Below are positions 53,783 through 63,400 of a DNA stretch of 64,000 nt, one piece after another. A program made the translations under genes and the position numbers. The DNA comes from Chloroflexi bacterium AL-N1 (GTDB lineage: Bacteria > Chloroflexota > Chloroflexia > Chloroflexales > Roseiflexaceae), in NCBI GenBank assembly GCA_013122435.1, contig WYDT01000008.1, forward strand, positions 186,001 to 250,000, in the 5' to 3' direction. Under the pieces are notes generated by a model that did not search any database, was not told where the DNA came from, and saw only the letters and a list, made by a program, of their open reading frames with translations. Within the stretch, counting starts at the first letter, position 1. Each line of letters opens with the position of its first letter.

Positions 53783-54526
53783 TCATCCAGTCACATATGC
53801 CCGACCATCCGTGACAGTAATAGACATAATTGCCCCTGCCCGTGTATCATCCTCGATAAGTTTCAGCACGCCCGCTGCAATATCTTCGGGCCTGAGAATA
53901 TTGCCCAAGGAGCGCAATTCCTGAAGTTGCGCTTCACCAAGACCTCCCAGCGCCATTGCTGTATCAACCAGTTCAGGACAAATAGCATTTACACGAATAT
54001 GAGATTCGTCTTTCAGGTAAGCGAGTGACCGCGAAAAGTTAACCACCCCTGCCTTTGCAGCCGCATAAACGGGTGCACTTGCCATAGGCCACAAACCAAT
54101 CAGCGAAGCCGTGTTGATGATAACGCCGCCCTGATTGGCCTGTTTCATTAGACGAACAGCTATACGAGTTGCATCGATAACAGCGGTAAGGTCTATATCA
54201 ATGATCCGTGCCCAATCACCTGATTCATCAGCAAATAAATCTTCACCACCAATACGGGCATTATTGAAAACAATATCAAGCCGCTCAAACTGCTCAACAG
54301 CGATGGTAAAAGTATGCACCAGATCCTTAGTACGCGTAACATCACAACGAACACAGATTGCTGTTCCACCCGCGCCAAGCACCTGGTCAACGATCTGCGA
54401 TCCAGAGACTTCGTCAATATCTGCGACAACAACCCTGGCACCTCGTTCGGCAAGTGCAAGAACTGTTGCTTTTCCTATACCAGAACCTCCACCACTTACG
54501 ACGGCCACTTTGTCTACAATTTTCAT
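53783..54526 (-). CDS. Short-chain dehydrogenase/reductase
   Basis: 247 aa: AVVSGGGSGIGKATVLAL (TGxxxGxG equivalent), VVADIDEVSG suggesting NAD preference (Asp after the second strand), FNNARIGG (usual NNAG has Arg at the last position), NTASLIGL with the Ser, and VYAAAKAGVVNFSRSL (YxxxK). Substrate unknown. GAGGAAAG precedes the ATG. Confidence 0.87.
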   Translation of the reverse strand: MKIVDKVAVVSGGGSGIGKATVLALAERGARVVVADIDEVSGSQIVDQVLGAGGTAICVRCDVTRTKDLVHTFTIAVEQFERLDIVFNNARIGGEDLFADESGDWARIIDIDLTAVIDATRIAVRLMKQANQGGVIINTASLIGLWPMASAPVYAAAKAGVVNFSRSLAYLKDESHIRVNAICPELVDTAMALGGLGEAQLQELRSLGNILRPEDIAAGVLKLIEDDTRAGAIMSITVTDGRAYVTG

Positions 54527-54588
54527 ATGCTTTCCTCATCTGAATCAATGTGCCATGAATACCGTGTTTTGTCATTCATATGCCTGCT

Positions 54589-55164
54589 TCAAAGTGCTGT
54601 CTGGTATGTTGCAATCACCACACCAGTTGTGGTCGTTTTAGTGGCATTAAGACGGAGTGCAGCATAGGTACCTTCGTTTGCAAAAAGACGCTTGCCCTTG
54701 CCGATCACAACCGGATGAATCAGCAGCACATACTCATCCACAAGGTTATGCTGCATAAGCGATTGGGTCAGCACTGCACTACCGAACACCACGATATCCT
54801 GGTCCTGCACCTCCTTGAGCCTGCCTACAGTCTGCGAGACAGCACCTCTGAGGAGCGTGGCATTGCTCCAGGCAAGTGGCTCTTCCAGTATCGTCGAAAC
54901 AACGTACTTCTGAATGTTGTTTAGTAGTGCCGTAAACGGGGTATCGGTCTGGTTTGGCCAAAAAGCGTAAAAACTTTCGTATGTCCAGCGACCCAGCAAC
55001 AGTGCTCCCATATTGGCGATGGTTTCTCCGGCCTCTTGCATCGCACCATAAGGCGTTGCCCAGCCACCATGCTCAAATCCTTCGCGAGGGTCCTCGTCTG
55101 GTCGGCCTGGTGCCTGCATGACTCCGTCAAGCGTCACATTCGTAAAGACAATGATTTTGCCCAT
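54589..55164 (-). CDS. Dihydrofolate-reductase-like (RibD C-terminal) protein
   Basis: 191 aa: NVTLDGVMQAPGRPDEDPREGF, LLLGRWTYESFYAFWP, DIVVFGSAVLTQSLMQHNLVDEYVLLIHPVVIGKGKRLF. Same fold family as the genes at 52218 and 55185. ATG preceded by AGGAAGAGG. Confidence 0.86.
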   Translation of the reverse strand: MGKIIVFTNVTLDGVMQAPGRPDEDPREGFEHGGWATPYGAMQEAGETIANMGALLLGRWTYESFYAFWPNQTDTPFTALLNNIQKYVVSTILEEPLAWSNATLLRGAVSQTVGRLKEVQDQDIVVFGSAVLTQSLMQHNLVDEYVLLIHPVVIGKGKRLFANEGTYAALRLNATKTTTTGVVIATYQTAL

Positions 55165-55184
55165 ATTCTCGCACCTCTTCCTGA

Positions 55185-55739
55185 CTATTTGATAACCCGA
55201 AATCTGAGATGTGTCACATCAGGGGTCTCAATCACTCCTAAACTTTGCAACTCAATCGGTGATATATCCAGGTGCTCAAATAAGCGCTTGCCATGACCAA
55301 GCAGGAGCGGCACAAGATGCAGATGTATTTCATCAACCAATCCAGACTTTAATAACTGCTGAGCTGTGTAGGCACCACCTCCCACAACAATATTTTTATT
55401 GCTTACCATGGTATGAGCCTGTTGTACAGCATGCTCAATACCATCCGTAACAAAGATAAATGTCTCTGCCCCTTCTGCCAACTTCTCTGGAACGGTACGG
55501 GAAAGAATAACATGAGGCACCGGATAAGGATTGTTGACAAATCCATCCTGTTCAGCCGCAATGTCATAGGTACGCCGCCCCATAATAATGACCCCGGTAG
55601 TTTTAATACTTTCCTCAATAACTTTGGCTGTGGTATCCGAAGGTGAAAAAAACCAGTGATGCAGACCTGCATCTTCATCGTTCGGCCCTGCGATGAAACC
55701 ATCAAGTGACACCGACATATCTATGATGACATTTCCCAT
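55185..55739 (-). CDS. Dihydrofolate-reductase-like (RibD C-terminal) protein
   Basis: 184 aa: DMSVSLDGFIAGPNDEDAGLHHW, VIIMGRRTYDIAAEQ, NIVVGGGAYTAQQLLKSGLVDEIHLHLVPLLLGHGKRLF. First gene of the minus-strand accessory run, divergent from the HxlR regulator, which is the natural candidate to control it. Confidence 0.87.
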   Translation of the reverse strand: MGNVIIDMSVSLDGFIAGPNDEDAGLHHWFFSPSDTTAKVIEESIKTTGVIIMGRRTYDIAAEQDGFVNNPYPVPHVILSRTVPEKLAEGAETFIFVTDGIEHAVQQAHTMVSNKNIVVGGGAYTAQQLLKSGLVDEIHLHLVPLLLGHGKRLFEHLDISPIELQSLGVIETPDVTHLRFRVIK

Positions 55740-55850
55740 ACACTAGCATCCTTTACTCTCAGCTTCACGCACTCAAAACAAAACATATGTTCTATTTCAT
55801 TATATCGTTTTACTTCAAAAAGTCAAGTGTATGTTTTATAATTTATTTTA

Positions 55851-55895
55851 TACAGTACAAAAATTGAATAAAGTGCTGTTTTTTTGTATACTGTA
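55851..55895 (+). promoter_or_regulatory. HxlR-gene promoter with flanking inverted repeat
   Basis: TTGAAT (55864-55869), 17-base spacer, TATACT (55887-55892), ATG at 55900. Half-sites TACAGTA (55851-55857) and TACTGTA (55889-55895), each next to a run of A or T, bracket the promoter and could be the operator. The 7-base distance to the ATG suggests a leaderless or nearly leaderless message. Confidence 0.55.
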
Positions 55896-55899
55896 AGGT

Positions 55900-56562
55900 A
55901 TGAAAAATCGCAGTTATAATCACTATTGTGGATTAGCATATGCTCTGGACATGGTGGGGGAACGCTGGACGTTGTTGATTATCCGTGAAGTCATCCCGGG
56001 TCCCCGCCGCTTTACGGACCTTATGGACGGACTTCCGGGCATCAGCACCAATCTGCTCTCGGAGCGCCTCAAGAGCCTGGAACAGCATGGCATTCTCAAA
56101 CGACGTGTGCTCCCCCCACCCGCCGCATCAACCGTGTATGAGCTGACACCTCTTGGGCATGCTCTGGAACCGATGCTGCTGGAATTGGGCAGGTGGGGCA
56201 GCCAGTTCGTGCCACCATCCCGCGAGGAGGCTGCTTTGTTACCAGTAGGCTCATATGCGCTGACACTCAAGACCTTTTTTAGTCCGGAAGAAGCGCAGGA
56301 CATCAATGAAACCTATGTCCTGCATATCGACAGAGATGTGCTACGGGTGCGGATTGCTGAGGGCGAGATTAACGTGCAATACGGTGAGATGGCCAACGCT
56401 GACTTGGTGCTCCATACCGATATGTCAACGTATCTGGGGCTGTTACAGGGACAAATGCTACCTGACGACGCCATTGCGAAGGGGCTCGTTCAGATCGAGG
56501 GCGACTTTGATATGTTGCGTCGTTTCGTGAAGCTCTGTGGGATGCCAGGCACGGGCGGATGA
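55900..56562 (+). CDS. HxlR family transcriptional regulator with C-terminal sterol-carrier-like domain
   Basis: 220 aa. Winged helix at 1-105: YCGLAYALDMVGERWTLLIIREV, RRFTDLMDGLPGISTNLLSERLKSLEQHGIL are the HxlR hallmarks. The remaining ~110 residues (LHIDRDVLRVRIAEGEINVQYGE..ADLVLHTD) resemble an SCP2-type ligand-binding fold found in some HxlR relatives. It probably senses a small hydrophobic molecule. Divergent from a DHFR-like gene. Confidence 0.87.
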   Translation: MKNRSYNHYCGLAYALDMVGERWTLLIIREVIPGPRRFTDLMDGLPGISTNLLSERLKSLEQHGILKRRVLPPPAASTVYELTPLGHALEPMLLELGRWGSQFVPPSREEAALLPVGSYALTLKTFFSPEEAQDINETYVLHIDRDVLRVRIAEGEINVQYGEMANADLVLHTDMSTYLGLLQGQMLPDDAIAKGLVQIEGDFDMLRRFVKLCGMPGTGG

Positions 56563-56978
56563 GCCATGCGGACCAGCAACCATTTCTTCACAATTGCTGG
56601 CTGACGGCGGTTAGAAACCCCCGCTACGACCCACACCCTGTAACGGCGGCTTGCAGCCGCCGTCCTACCATCTGTTCATGATACAAATGGATACGTTTTG
56701 CAAACTTCTCCCCTGGTTCACTCCTGTAACTACACACCATTCCCTCACAATTGCTGGCTGACGGCGGCGGCAAGCCGCCACTACGGATTCTTTGTAGCGG
56801 TGGCTTGCCGCCGCCGTCCTATATACTTTCCGTCAGTAAGGTGATGAAAATATGCCTATATTTCAGGATATCCCTCCATTATAGATAAAGTACCCAATAC
56901 AAACAATGACATCACTACTTTCAACTACGACGTTATATTTCGCCTCACTCGCTCGTCATACAGGTAAAGCATGAGTAA
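56563..56978. other. Intergenic region with GC-rich inverted repeats
   Basis: 416 bp without a gene. It holds two copies of a GGCGGC-type inverted repeat (see 56587-56818); the remainder is AT-rich spacer before the ECF sigma remnant. Confidence 0.6.
56587..56818. repeat. Two copies of a GC-rich inverted repeat
   Basis: Both copies begin with the same words, CACAATTGCTGGCTGACGGC (from 56589 and 56745). Copy 2 (56760-56818) is a near-perfect 25-bp inverted repeat with a 9-base loop: arms GACGGCGGCGGCAAGCCGCC... and ...GGCTTGCCGCCGCCGTC. Copy 1 (56602-56666) is more degenerate. It looks like a dispersed, non-coding, hairpin-forming repeat. Confidence 0.7.
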
Positions 56979-56993
56979 GTGAAAGGTGGGAGT

Positions 56994-57524
56994 ATGGCGC
57001 TCAACGCGGCAACCGCTCTTAATACCGATGATATCCGACACCTTGTGGCACACTGGTTCGCGGAGTACCGTGTCCTATTTTTGCGCTACCTGGTCTGTTT
57101 GTTGGGCGATACCGAAAGCACCGCCGATCTGCTGCAGGACACCTTCGCCCACGCTCTGAGCAGATTGGCGAAACAAGCACCGCCCAGCAATCCGTCTGCG
57201 TGGCTCTACCGCATCGCCACCAACCTCGCCTATGATACGCTGTGATGACGTAACCGCCTGCGCTAGCTGCCCTTCCGTAACCACGATCTTACGACAACGA
57301 TGGAAGGTGATATTGCAACGACACAAAGTGTTCGTACTTGTTTGGCACAACTCGGCGCAAAAGAAGCCGAAGCGCTCCTCCTCTACGAATACGCCGGGCT
57401 CAACTGTATTGAAATAGCAACGCTGCTGGGGGTCGAACCGGGGGCAATCCGCATGCGCCTCTATCGTGCCCGCCCCCAGTTTCGTCAACACTATCAACAG
57501 GAGGTAGCCGATGAACTGTCATGA
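56994..57524 (+). pseudogene. ECF sigma factor gene with three in-frame stops
   Basis: Region 2 (FLRYLVCLLGDTESTADLLQDTFAHALSRL) and region 4 (EALLLYEYAGLNCIEIATLLGVEPGAIRMRLYRAR) of an ECF sigma factor lie in one frame, broken by TGA (57243), TGA (57246) and TAG (57264). The surrounding codons (DTL**RNRLR*LPFR) suggest CGA-to-TGA twice and TGG-to-TAG, all single transitions. The last codons overlap the next gene's start (ATGAACTGTCATGA), the usual sigma/anti-sigma coupling. It cannot make a full sigma factor. Confidence 0.85.
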
Positions 57525-59244
57525 CATAGAACATTTGCTGGCAAGCCGACGCGATCTGTCACCATCAGAAGAGGGTGTGATGTGAGAACACATAGCACAC
57601 TACCCGGCTTCCAAACAAGACTGGGAGCGTGAAAAACAAACCACCACGGTGCTGCACACATTGCGTACCAGCAATGTTATGCCTCCCCATCGCGTACAGA
57701 CCAAAGTTCAGGTCATACTTGAGCAAACACCCCCGTCGATCCTACTGGCAACACGGTCTGGCACTTACCAGTATCAGACTAGTGATCATGCTCTTCCTGG
57801 TGTTAATAGAGAACCAGGCCACCTTGATGCAAACATCGACCTCAGGGAATGATACGCAACCTGTGAGCACCACACCATCACCGGTTGCAAGTTCAGATAT
57901 GGTCATGCCCTATGTCATTGGCTGGACGGAAAAAGTGGCGGTAGCACACCTTGAAGAGATGGGGATCGACAGCATTTATATCGACTACCAAGATCAGGAA
58001 CGCATCAATGAAAACATCAATGCTCTTGAACCAGGAAAAATCTTTATAACCACACCCGGTCCTGGCGAACCGATTGGCCCTGATACGCTTGTTGTGCTGA
58101 ACATTCCAGATCCAGATATCTTTACATCACCGAGTAGAATTGCATATGTTCACCATAGCCTTATCTGGATCAAAATACTCCCAGACCGAAAACCTGTTCA
58201 GGTTACCACAGAGGGACAGAGCCACAGTCCACAATGGTCGCCATCAGGTGAGTGGTTGACCTACTGTATGGATGAGCGGTTGTGGATTGCCAACGGCAGA
58301 GGCTATGATCCACGAGAACTGGGCGATTGCCGTGCGACGTGGTTGCCCAACCCCGATACGCTGGTCTACCGTGATGGGGACGCTATCCAAAAGGTTATTG
58401 CAGGCGAATGGGATCTAGAACCATTGCCGAGATACGGCATCTGGAGTCCTGACCAGACAGAGATCGCCTATGTCGAACTGGAAGTACTCGGCACAGTCGA
58501 TGAGACAAACACTCCTGAACGCGAAGTCAGTTTGTGGCGTGCAGAGGCTGACGGGCTTTATGCAACAGAACTTTTTTCGCCGGGTTCACCAGCGGAATAT
58601 GATATACGTCTGGTGGGTTGGTATGGTGATCAGATCATTTTCCATAAAGGCATGGGCTTTTCTGCCTCTTTGAGTACGGATGGTATGCCACTCTATGCCA
58701 TTCCAGAGCACGGCGGTGAGCCACGAGAACTGGTGCCATGGATGCTTGGACGTTCAGGGTACCTTGATGTTGCAGCAGATGAACACTCATTTGTGGTGGT
58801 TGCGGGTGAGGGTCGCCAGACCTATCTTACGGATGAAAACATGGCAGCGGTATCACCGCAGTGGGCTCCTGACACTCAACATATTGTCTATGCAGCCGGA
58901 CCAGATAGTGGCCCTTCAGTGGTGGCGACAATGAGAAAGAGGGGTTGTCACAACGTCGTATCTGGCGCATTGATCGCGACGGTGAAGCCCTACAGCAACT
59001 CACGAATGACGAGCGCTACCGGGATGAGCAACCACACTGGTCGGCGGATGGCGAACACATCCTGTTTGTGCGAATCGATCAGCAGAACACCGTCAGTCTC
59101 TGGTTGATGCCAGCCGAGGGTGGAGCACCAACACAGGTTGCCGACGATCTCGGGCCGATCACAACAGCGTCCGACTCGGTGTGGTTTGGCTACTACAAGC
59201 ATACTTCGTGGGAGCGTGTGTTTGATTGGTGGAGCGGGGAATAA
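57511..59244 (+). pseudogene. Anti-sigma / PASTA / beta-propeller membrane protein gene, degenerate
   Basis: Starts MNCHDIEHLLASRRDLSPSEEG, like zinc-binding anti-sigma factors; a TGA at 57583 follows, and the expected Cys pair reads YPAS. After a shift to another frame near 57740-57770 come a membrane helix (RLVIMLFLVLIENQ), a PASTA-like domain (MPYVIGWTEKVAVAHLEEMGI...LVVLNIPDP) and PD40-type propeller repeats. A second shift near 58920-58927 is needed to continue as DNEKEGLSQRRIWRIDRDGE to 59244. Probably once a single membrane-bound anti-sigma sensor for the neighbouring ECF factor. The part from 57750 to 58920 is still a long open frame. Confidence 0.65.
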
Positions 59245-59251
59245 CGTCTCT

Positions 59252-59265
59252 AGCTTCCGGAAGCT
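59252..59265. repeat. Solo palindrome of the 138-bp repeat family
   Basis: AGCTTCCGGAAGCT, followed by TTCCCGA exactly as after the left palindrome of copy A, but with no repeat body. It lies 8 bp after the propeller gene's stop. Confidence 0.7.
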
Positions 59266-59423
59266 TTCCCGAATCGAATTCATCCTCATTGAGAGCCTCT
59301 AGGTTATTGGGACGCCTCAAACCAGTTACAAAAAGCCGTATATCATCGTTGGTATATATAGGTATTCATTCCATAGATTGAGCAGTATGCATCACATAGC
59401 CAGCACTGTTGAGAGGACCATCC

Positions 59424-60461
59424 ATGCCCATCACCATTTCCTTTGAGCGCCTGAGCAGTGATCGCGTCGCGGTACACCTAAATGGTCAACAGGTGTCTGA
59501 TTTTGAACCAGCGGCACTACTGGTCGATCAGCCGCTTGCACCCCACCGACCCACCCCCACCGATCCCTGTGCCTACGGCCAACGCCTCTGGGCTGCGCTC
59601 GGCGGCACAACGCTGGGCAATGCAGTTAATAAGCTCCCAAATGCACCAAACCTCAACAGCATGGTTGCCATTCGCACCAATGACCCTGACCTAGCCGCCA
59701 TTCCCTGGGAATATCTCCACAATGGCACTGACTTCCTCATGTTCAAGAAGCTGCTGGTACGAGTAGTGCCGAATGCTCCAGTGCCTGCCCCGCCAGACCC
59801 AACCAAACCCTGGCGGCTGGTCGTGATGGACAGCGACCCACTGGTTCGGGAAGTTCGCGATGATAGCGGGAAACTCCAGGGCTATGCCAAACTGCCTCGC
59901 CTTAAGGTCGTACGAGAATTGGATACTTTGCGTGATACCTTGCTCAAACAAGAAGCGCCGATGCGCTGGCACCGCATCGCACCAACCGCCACCGCCCTGA
60001 TTGATGAACTAGTCCCATCAGAGCCGGTACTCTTTCACTACACCGGCCATGGCGATGTCGTTGATGGCCGACCGATCCTCTGTTTCGACGATGGCACCGG
60101 ATGCATGGACCCTCACCCGGTACCAGATCTTGCCGCCAACTTGAGAGGACTGGTGCATCTAGCCTTTCTTAATGCCTGCCGCACTGCGGATAGCTGTGAG
60201 CCAGGGGCCAATCTCGCGTTGGCGCTCGTCCAGAACGGCATTCCGGTCGTGCTGGGGACCCAGTATACCGTGCTGGACCAGGCTGCAAGTATGTTTGCAG
60301 AAACCTTTTACCGACAACTGGCTCATGGCAACCATCCGGCACAGGCCCTCTACCGAGCACGGCTACAACTCAAGAATAAGTACCGTAATGAACCACAGGA
60401 ATGGGCTCTGTGCTCTATCTTGCTGAGGGCTACGACTGGCAAACCCAGCAGCCAGAACTAA
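59424..60461 (+). CDS. CHAT-domain (caspase-like) protease
   Basis: 345 aa. The N-terminal half (1-125) resembles the beta-rich lead-in found before CHAT in Chloroflexota and cyanobacteria. The CHAT domain carries the catalytic pair His209 in LFHYTGHGD and Cys252 in AFLNACRTAD; both are present. Its end (EPQEWALC) matches the point where related proteins continue into VLYLAEGYDW and a STAND domain; here that continuation lies in another frame. ATG 59424 has GAGAGG upstream. CHAT proteases act in programmed death and in type III-E CRISPR Craspase. Substrate unknown. Confidence 0.88.
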   Translation: MPITISFERLSSDRVAVHLNGQQVSDFEPAALLVDQPLAPHRPTPTDPCAYGQRLWAALGGTTLGNAVNKLPNAPNLNSMVAIRTNDPDLAAIPWEYLHNGTDFLMFKKLLVRVVPNAPVPAPPDPTKPWRLVVMDSDPLVREVRDDSGKLQGYAKLPRLKVVRELDTLRDTLLKQEAPMRWHRIAPTATALIDELVPSEPVLFHYTGHGDVVDGRPILCFDDGTGCMDPHPVPDLAANLRGLVHLAFLNACRTADSCEPGANLALALVQNGIPVVLGTQYTVLDQAASMFAETFYRQLAHGNHPAQALYRARLQLKNKYRNEPQEWALCSILLRATTGKPSSQN

Positions 60462-63400
60462 GCAGTGCACTAAAACCTGTCGAAGCACCAGTGCCACAAA
60501 CAGAGGAGCTACGGTCTCCTGCAGATATCATTGGGCGTGCTACCGAATTAATGGAGTTAGCCCGTGCCTTCCTGTTCGAAAACCGCCGGATCATCACCAT
60601 CCGTGGTACGGGCGGCATCGGCAAGACCGTCCTGGTGCACGCGCTGGCCGAACGGCTACGTTATCACTTCCACGATGGCATCTATGCCCTGTCGCTATGG
60701 CTCCCCGGTGAACAACAGCTCCGCGCCACCGACATACGACGACTCGCCAAGCTGTTGAACGTCCAGCACCCGGACTTCGATAACCCCACCGCAGTAAATG
60801 AGCAGGAACAGGCACTGGTGAGTGCGGTGCGTGGCATGTCACGGCTACTGCTGATCTGGGATAACTATGAAACAGTCCTATGGAGGCTGGGGCAAAAAGA
60901 GGAAGCACCAGCACACCCGCCCGAAGAGGATCCAGCCGAGACCTATGATCCGGCAGATCGCTCCATCATCGAAACCAAGCAACGGCGTCTCAACCTACTA
61001 CGCGAACAGAGGGCCCACTCTGGCCCACGCACCGATCCGGCGATTACCATAGAGATCGAAGATCTGGAACGTGAGCTACCGCAATGGACTGACTCCGCTA
61101 CCACCCAGCAGGACGAAGCCATTGCGGTCCAGCGCCTGGTACGCCTGCTGGCGGATGCTGTCATCCACCTCCTCTTTACCTCACGCCAATCACCGGTTGG
61201 ATTAGCCAGAGAAACCTTCTATCCCACGGCAGAACGAGGTCATCAGTTGGGTGGATTACAATCAGCCGATAGTGAAACCCTCATACGGGCCAACGCTGGT
61301 GAACGGATACCCACAACAGCTTTTGTAACGCAACTGGCAGAAGCTTTGGAACACCACCCACTGGCCTTACGACTTGCCGCCACACGCTGGGCCACCAGCC
61401 AGGATGACGAACAGACATTTCTGGACAATCTGCAAACTGAGCTGCGTAAAGCCCACGACCCATCTGCCCCAATGTACCAGCAATCATCGGTTGAGATCAA
61501 TGTGCGACTGTCTATCGATGCACTCCCTACCGAATTGCGTGAGCGTCTGCTGGCACTGACAGTCATCGCCAACCCGCTAATTACCCCCCTCCATGGTGCA
61601 GTCATCTGGGCTATGTATGAAAAAACTGATAATAAGACAACGTACTTACCTAGCCAAGCCCACATATATCTGGAGCAGTTGCACGATGCTTCGCTCTTAC
61701 AGGGACAGGGTTGGGGCCATGAGCGTAATCGTGCACAGGTTTACACCATCCATCCGGTAGTAGCCGGAGTACTGCCGTACTTAGTTCAGGAAAAGAGTCT
61801 CCAGATGGCACGCAACGAATATGCTCAATGGAGCAATTATATGGTTTCGCAAGCACTTGATGAAGATGGTATCACAAATCATGGATACGTCGCACAGTTT
61901 ACTTGGTTTTATCTACCAGACATAGCAACCGCCCTAGCATTTCTGAATCCTGAACAACAGGGATGGGCTGCATGGCAAGCATCAATTGTCTTTGCACACT
62001 TTGGACAACTCGATCAGGCTCAACAAAGCTGTAATATGGCTCAAGCTGTTGCCAAGGAAACGAATGATATGGTCTTGCTGAACCGATGCTATCATCAACA
62101 TGCAACACTACAGATCATTCGTGGCAACCTTGATGATGCTATACGTCTGTGCGAACAGGCACTAAAGATTATGGAACAATTGGGAGATTTCCAGGGTCAA
62201 ACTGCTACCCTTTACGAAATAGCAGAAGTGTTGTTCATTCGAGGAGCATTCGAGCAAGCGATACAACTCCATGAGCAATGTCTTACTATTCAAGACCATC
62301 TCAATGATATGCGTGGCAAAAGCGCGACATTATACGCTATGGGCAAAGTTCTTTCCACCCAAGGAAAGCTCAATCGCGCTATGCAATTGTACCAGCAATC
62401 TTTGGCAATAGCAGAAAACTTGGGGGATCGGTCCAATGAAAGCGCTCTACTTTACGCTATGGCCGGAGTTCTTTCAAATCAAGGTGCATTGGATCAAGCC
62501 ATGCTATTGTATGAGCAAGCGCTGGACATCAAAGAACGTCTAGGTGATACACTTGGCAAGAGCGCTACCCTACGCCAGATGGCTGGAATACTGAAGACTT
62601 TAGGAAACCTTGACAAAGCCATGCTATTGTATGAGCAGGCGCTGGTTATTGTGGAGCATATTGATGATATTCAGAGTAAGGGTGGCATCTTACACGAAAT
62701 GGCCCATGTATTTGTGGTCCGTGGGAACTGTGACAAGGCCATGCAACTGTATGAGCAGGCGCTGGTTATTGTGGAAGAACAAAGCGATCTCTACAACAAG
62801 GGCGCTATCCTTCATCAAATGGCCATGTTACAGTTTCACCAGGGAGATTATGAAACTGCCCTGCGAAACTCGCGTGAAAGTCTGCGTCTGTTCCAATCCA
62901 TGCGTGCAGTTCCTGTTGCCAAAGATGTGGCAGACACAATTCACCAAATAGAAACAGTACTAGCAGTTAAGCGGTCTCAGAATCAACATAACCTTACCCC
63001 AATCCAGCGGGGGTTAATGTTGACGGTTACTACAATACAGGTCCTATATAGGCAGACATCCAAGGAGAAGGTACAAACTGAACTACGACTTGTTATAGAT
63101 GAAACATTGGAACCAGTGATACAGGCACTGTTAGCAGCACTGGAACGAACACCAACCGCAGCAGATGATCTCCTTACTGCTACCACACTACTGTTTGCAC
63201 AGGAGAAGCCTGCTGAACAAGTAGATATACTCGTGGTCATTGGTATTTTGGCAAAAAAACTCAACGATACTGCCATCAAGTTGGAGGCCCGTATGGCTGC
63301 CATTGCTGCACAGCGCCAGATTGGTGAAGAGCAGGAAACATTGGTACAACTCAGTATCATGCTCTACAATCTGGCAATGGTCTATGATCGGCAAGGCCAT

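Noticed and set aside
57243..57266. TGA read as an amino acid (recoded genetic code)
   Set aside because: TGA ends many intact genes in the window, a TAG occurs in the same gene, and the pattern fits CGA-to-TGA mutation.
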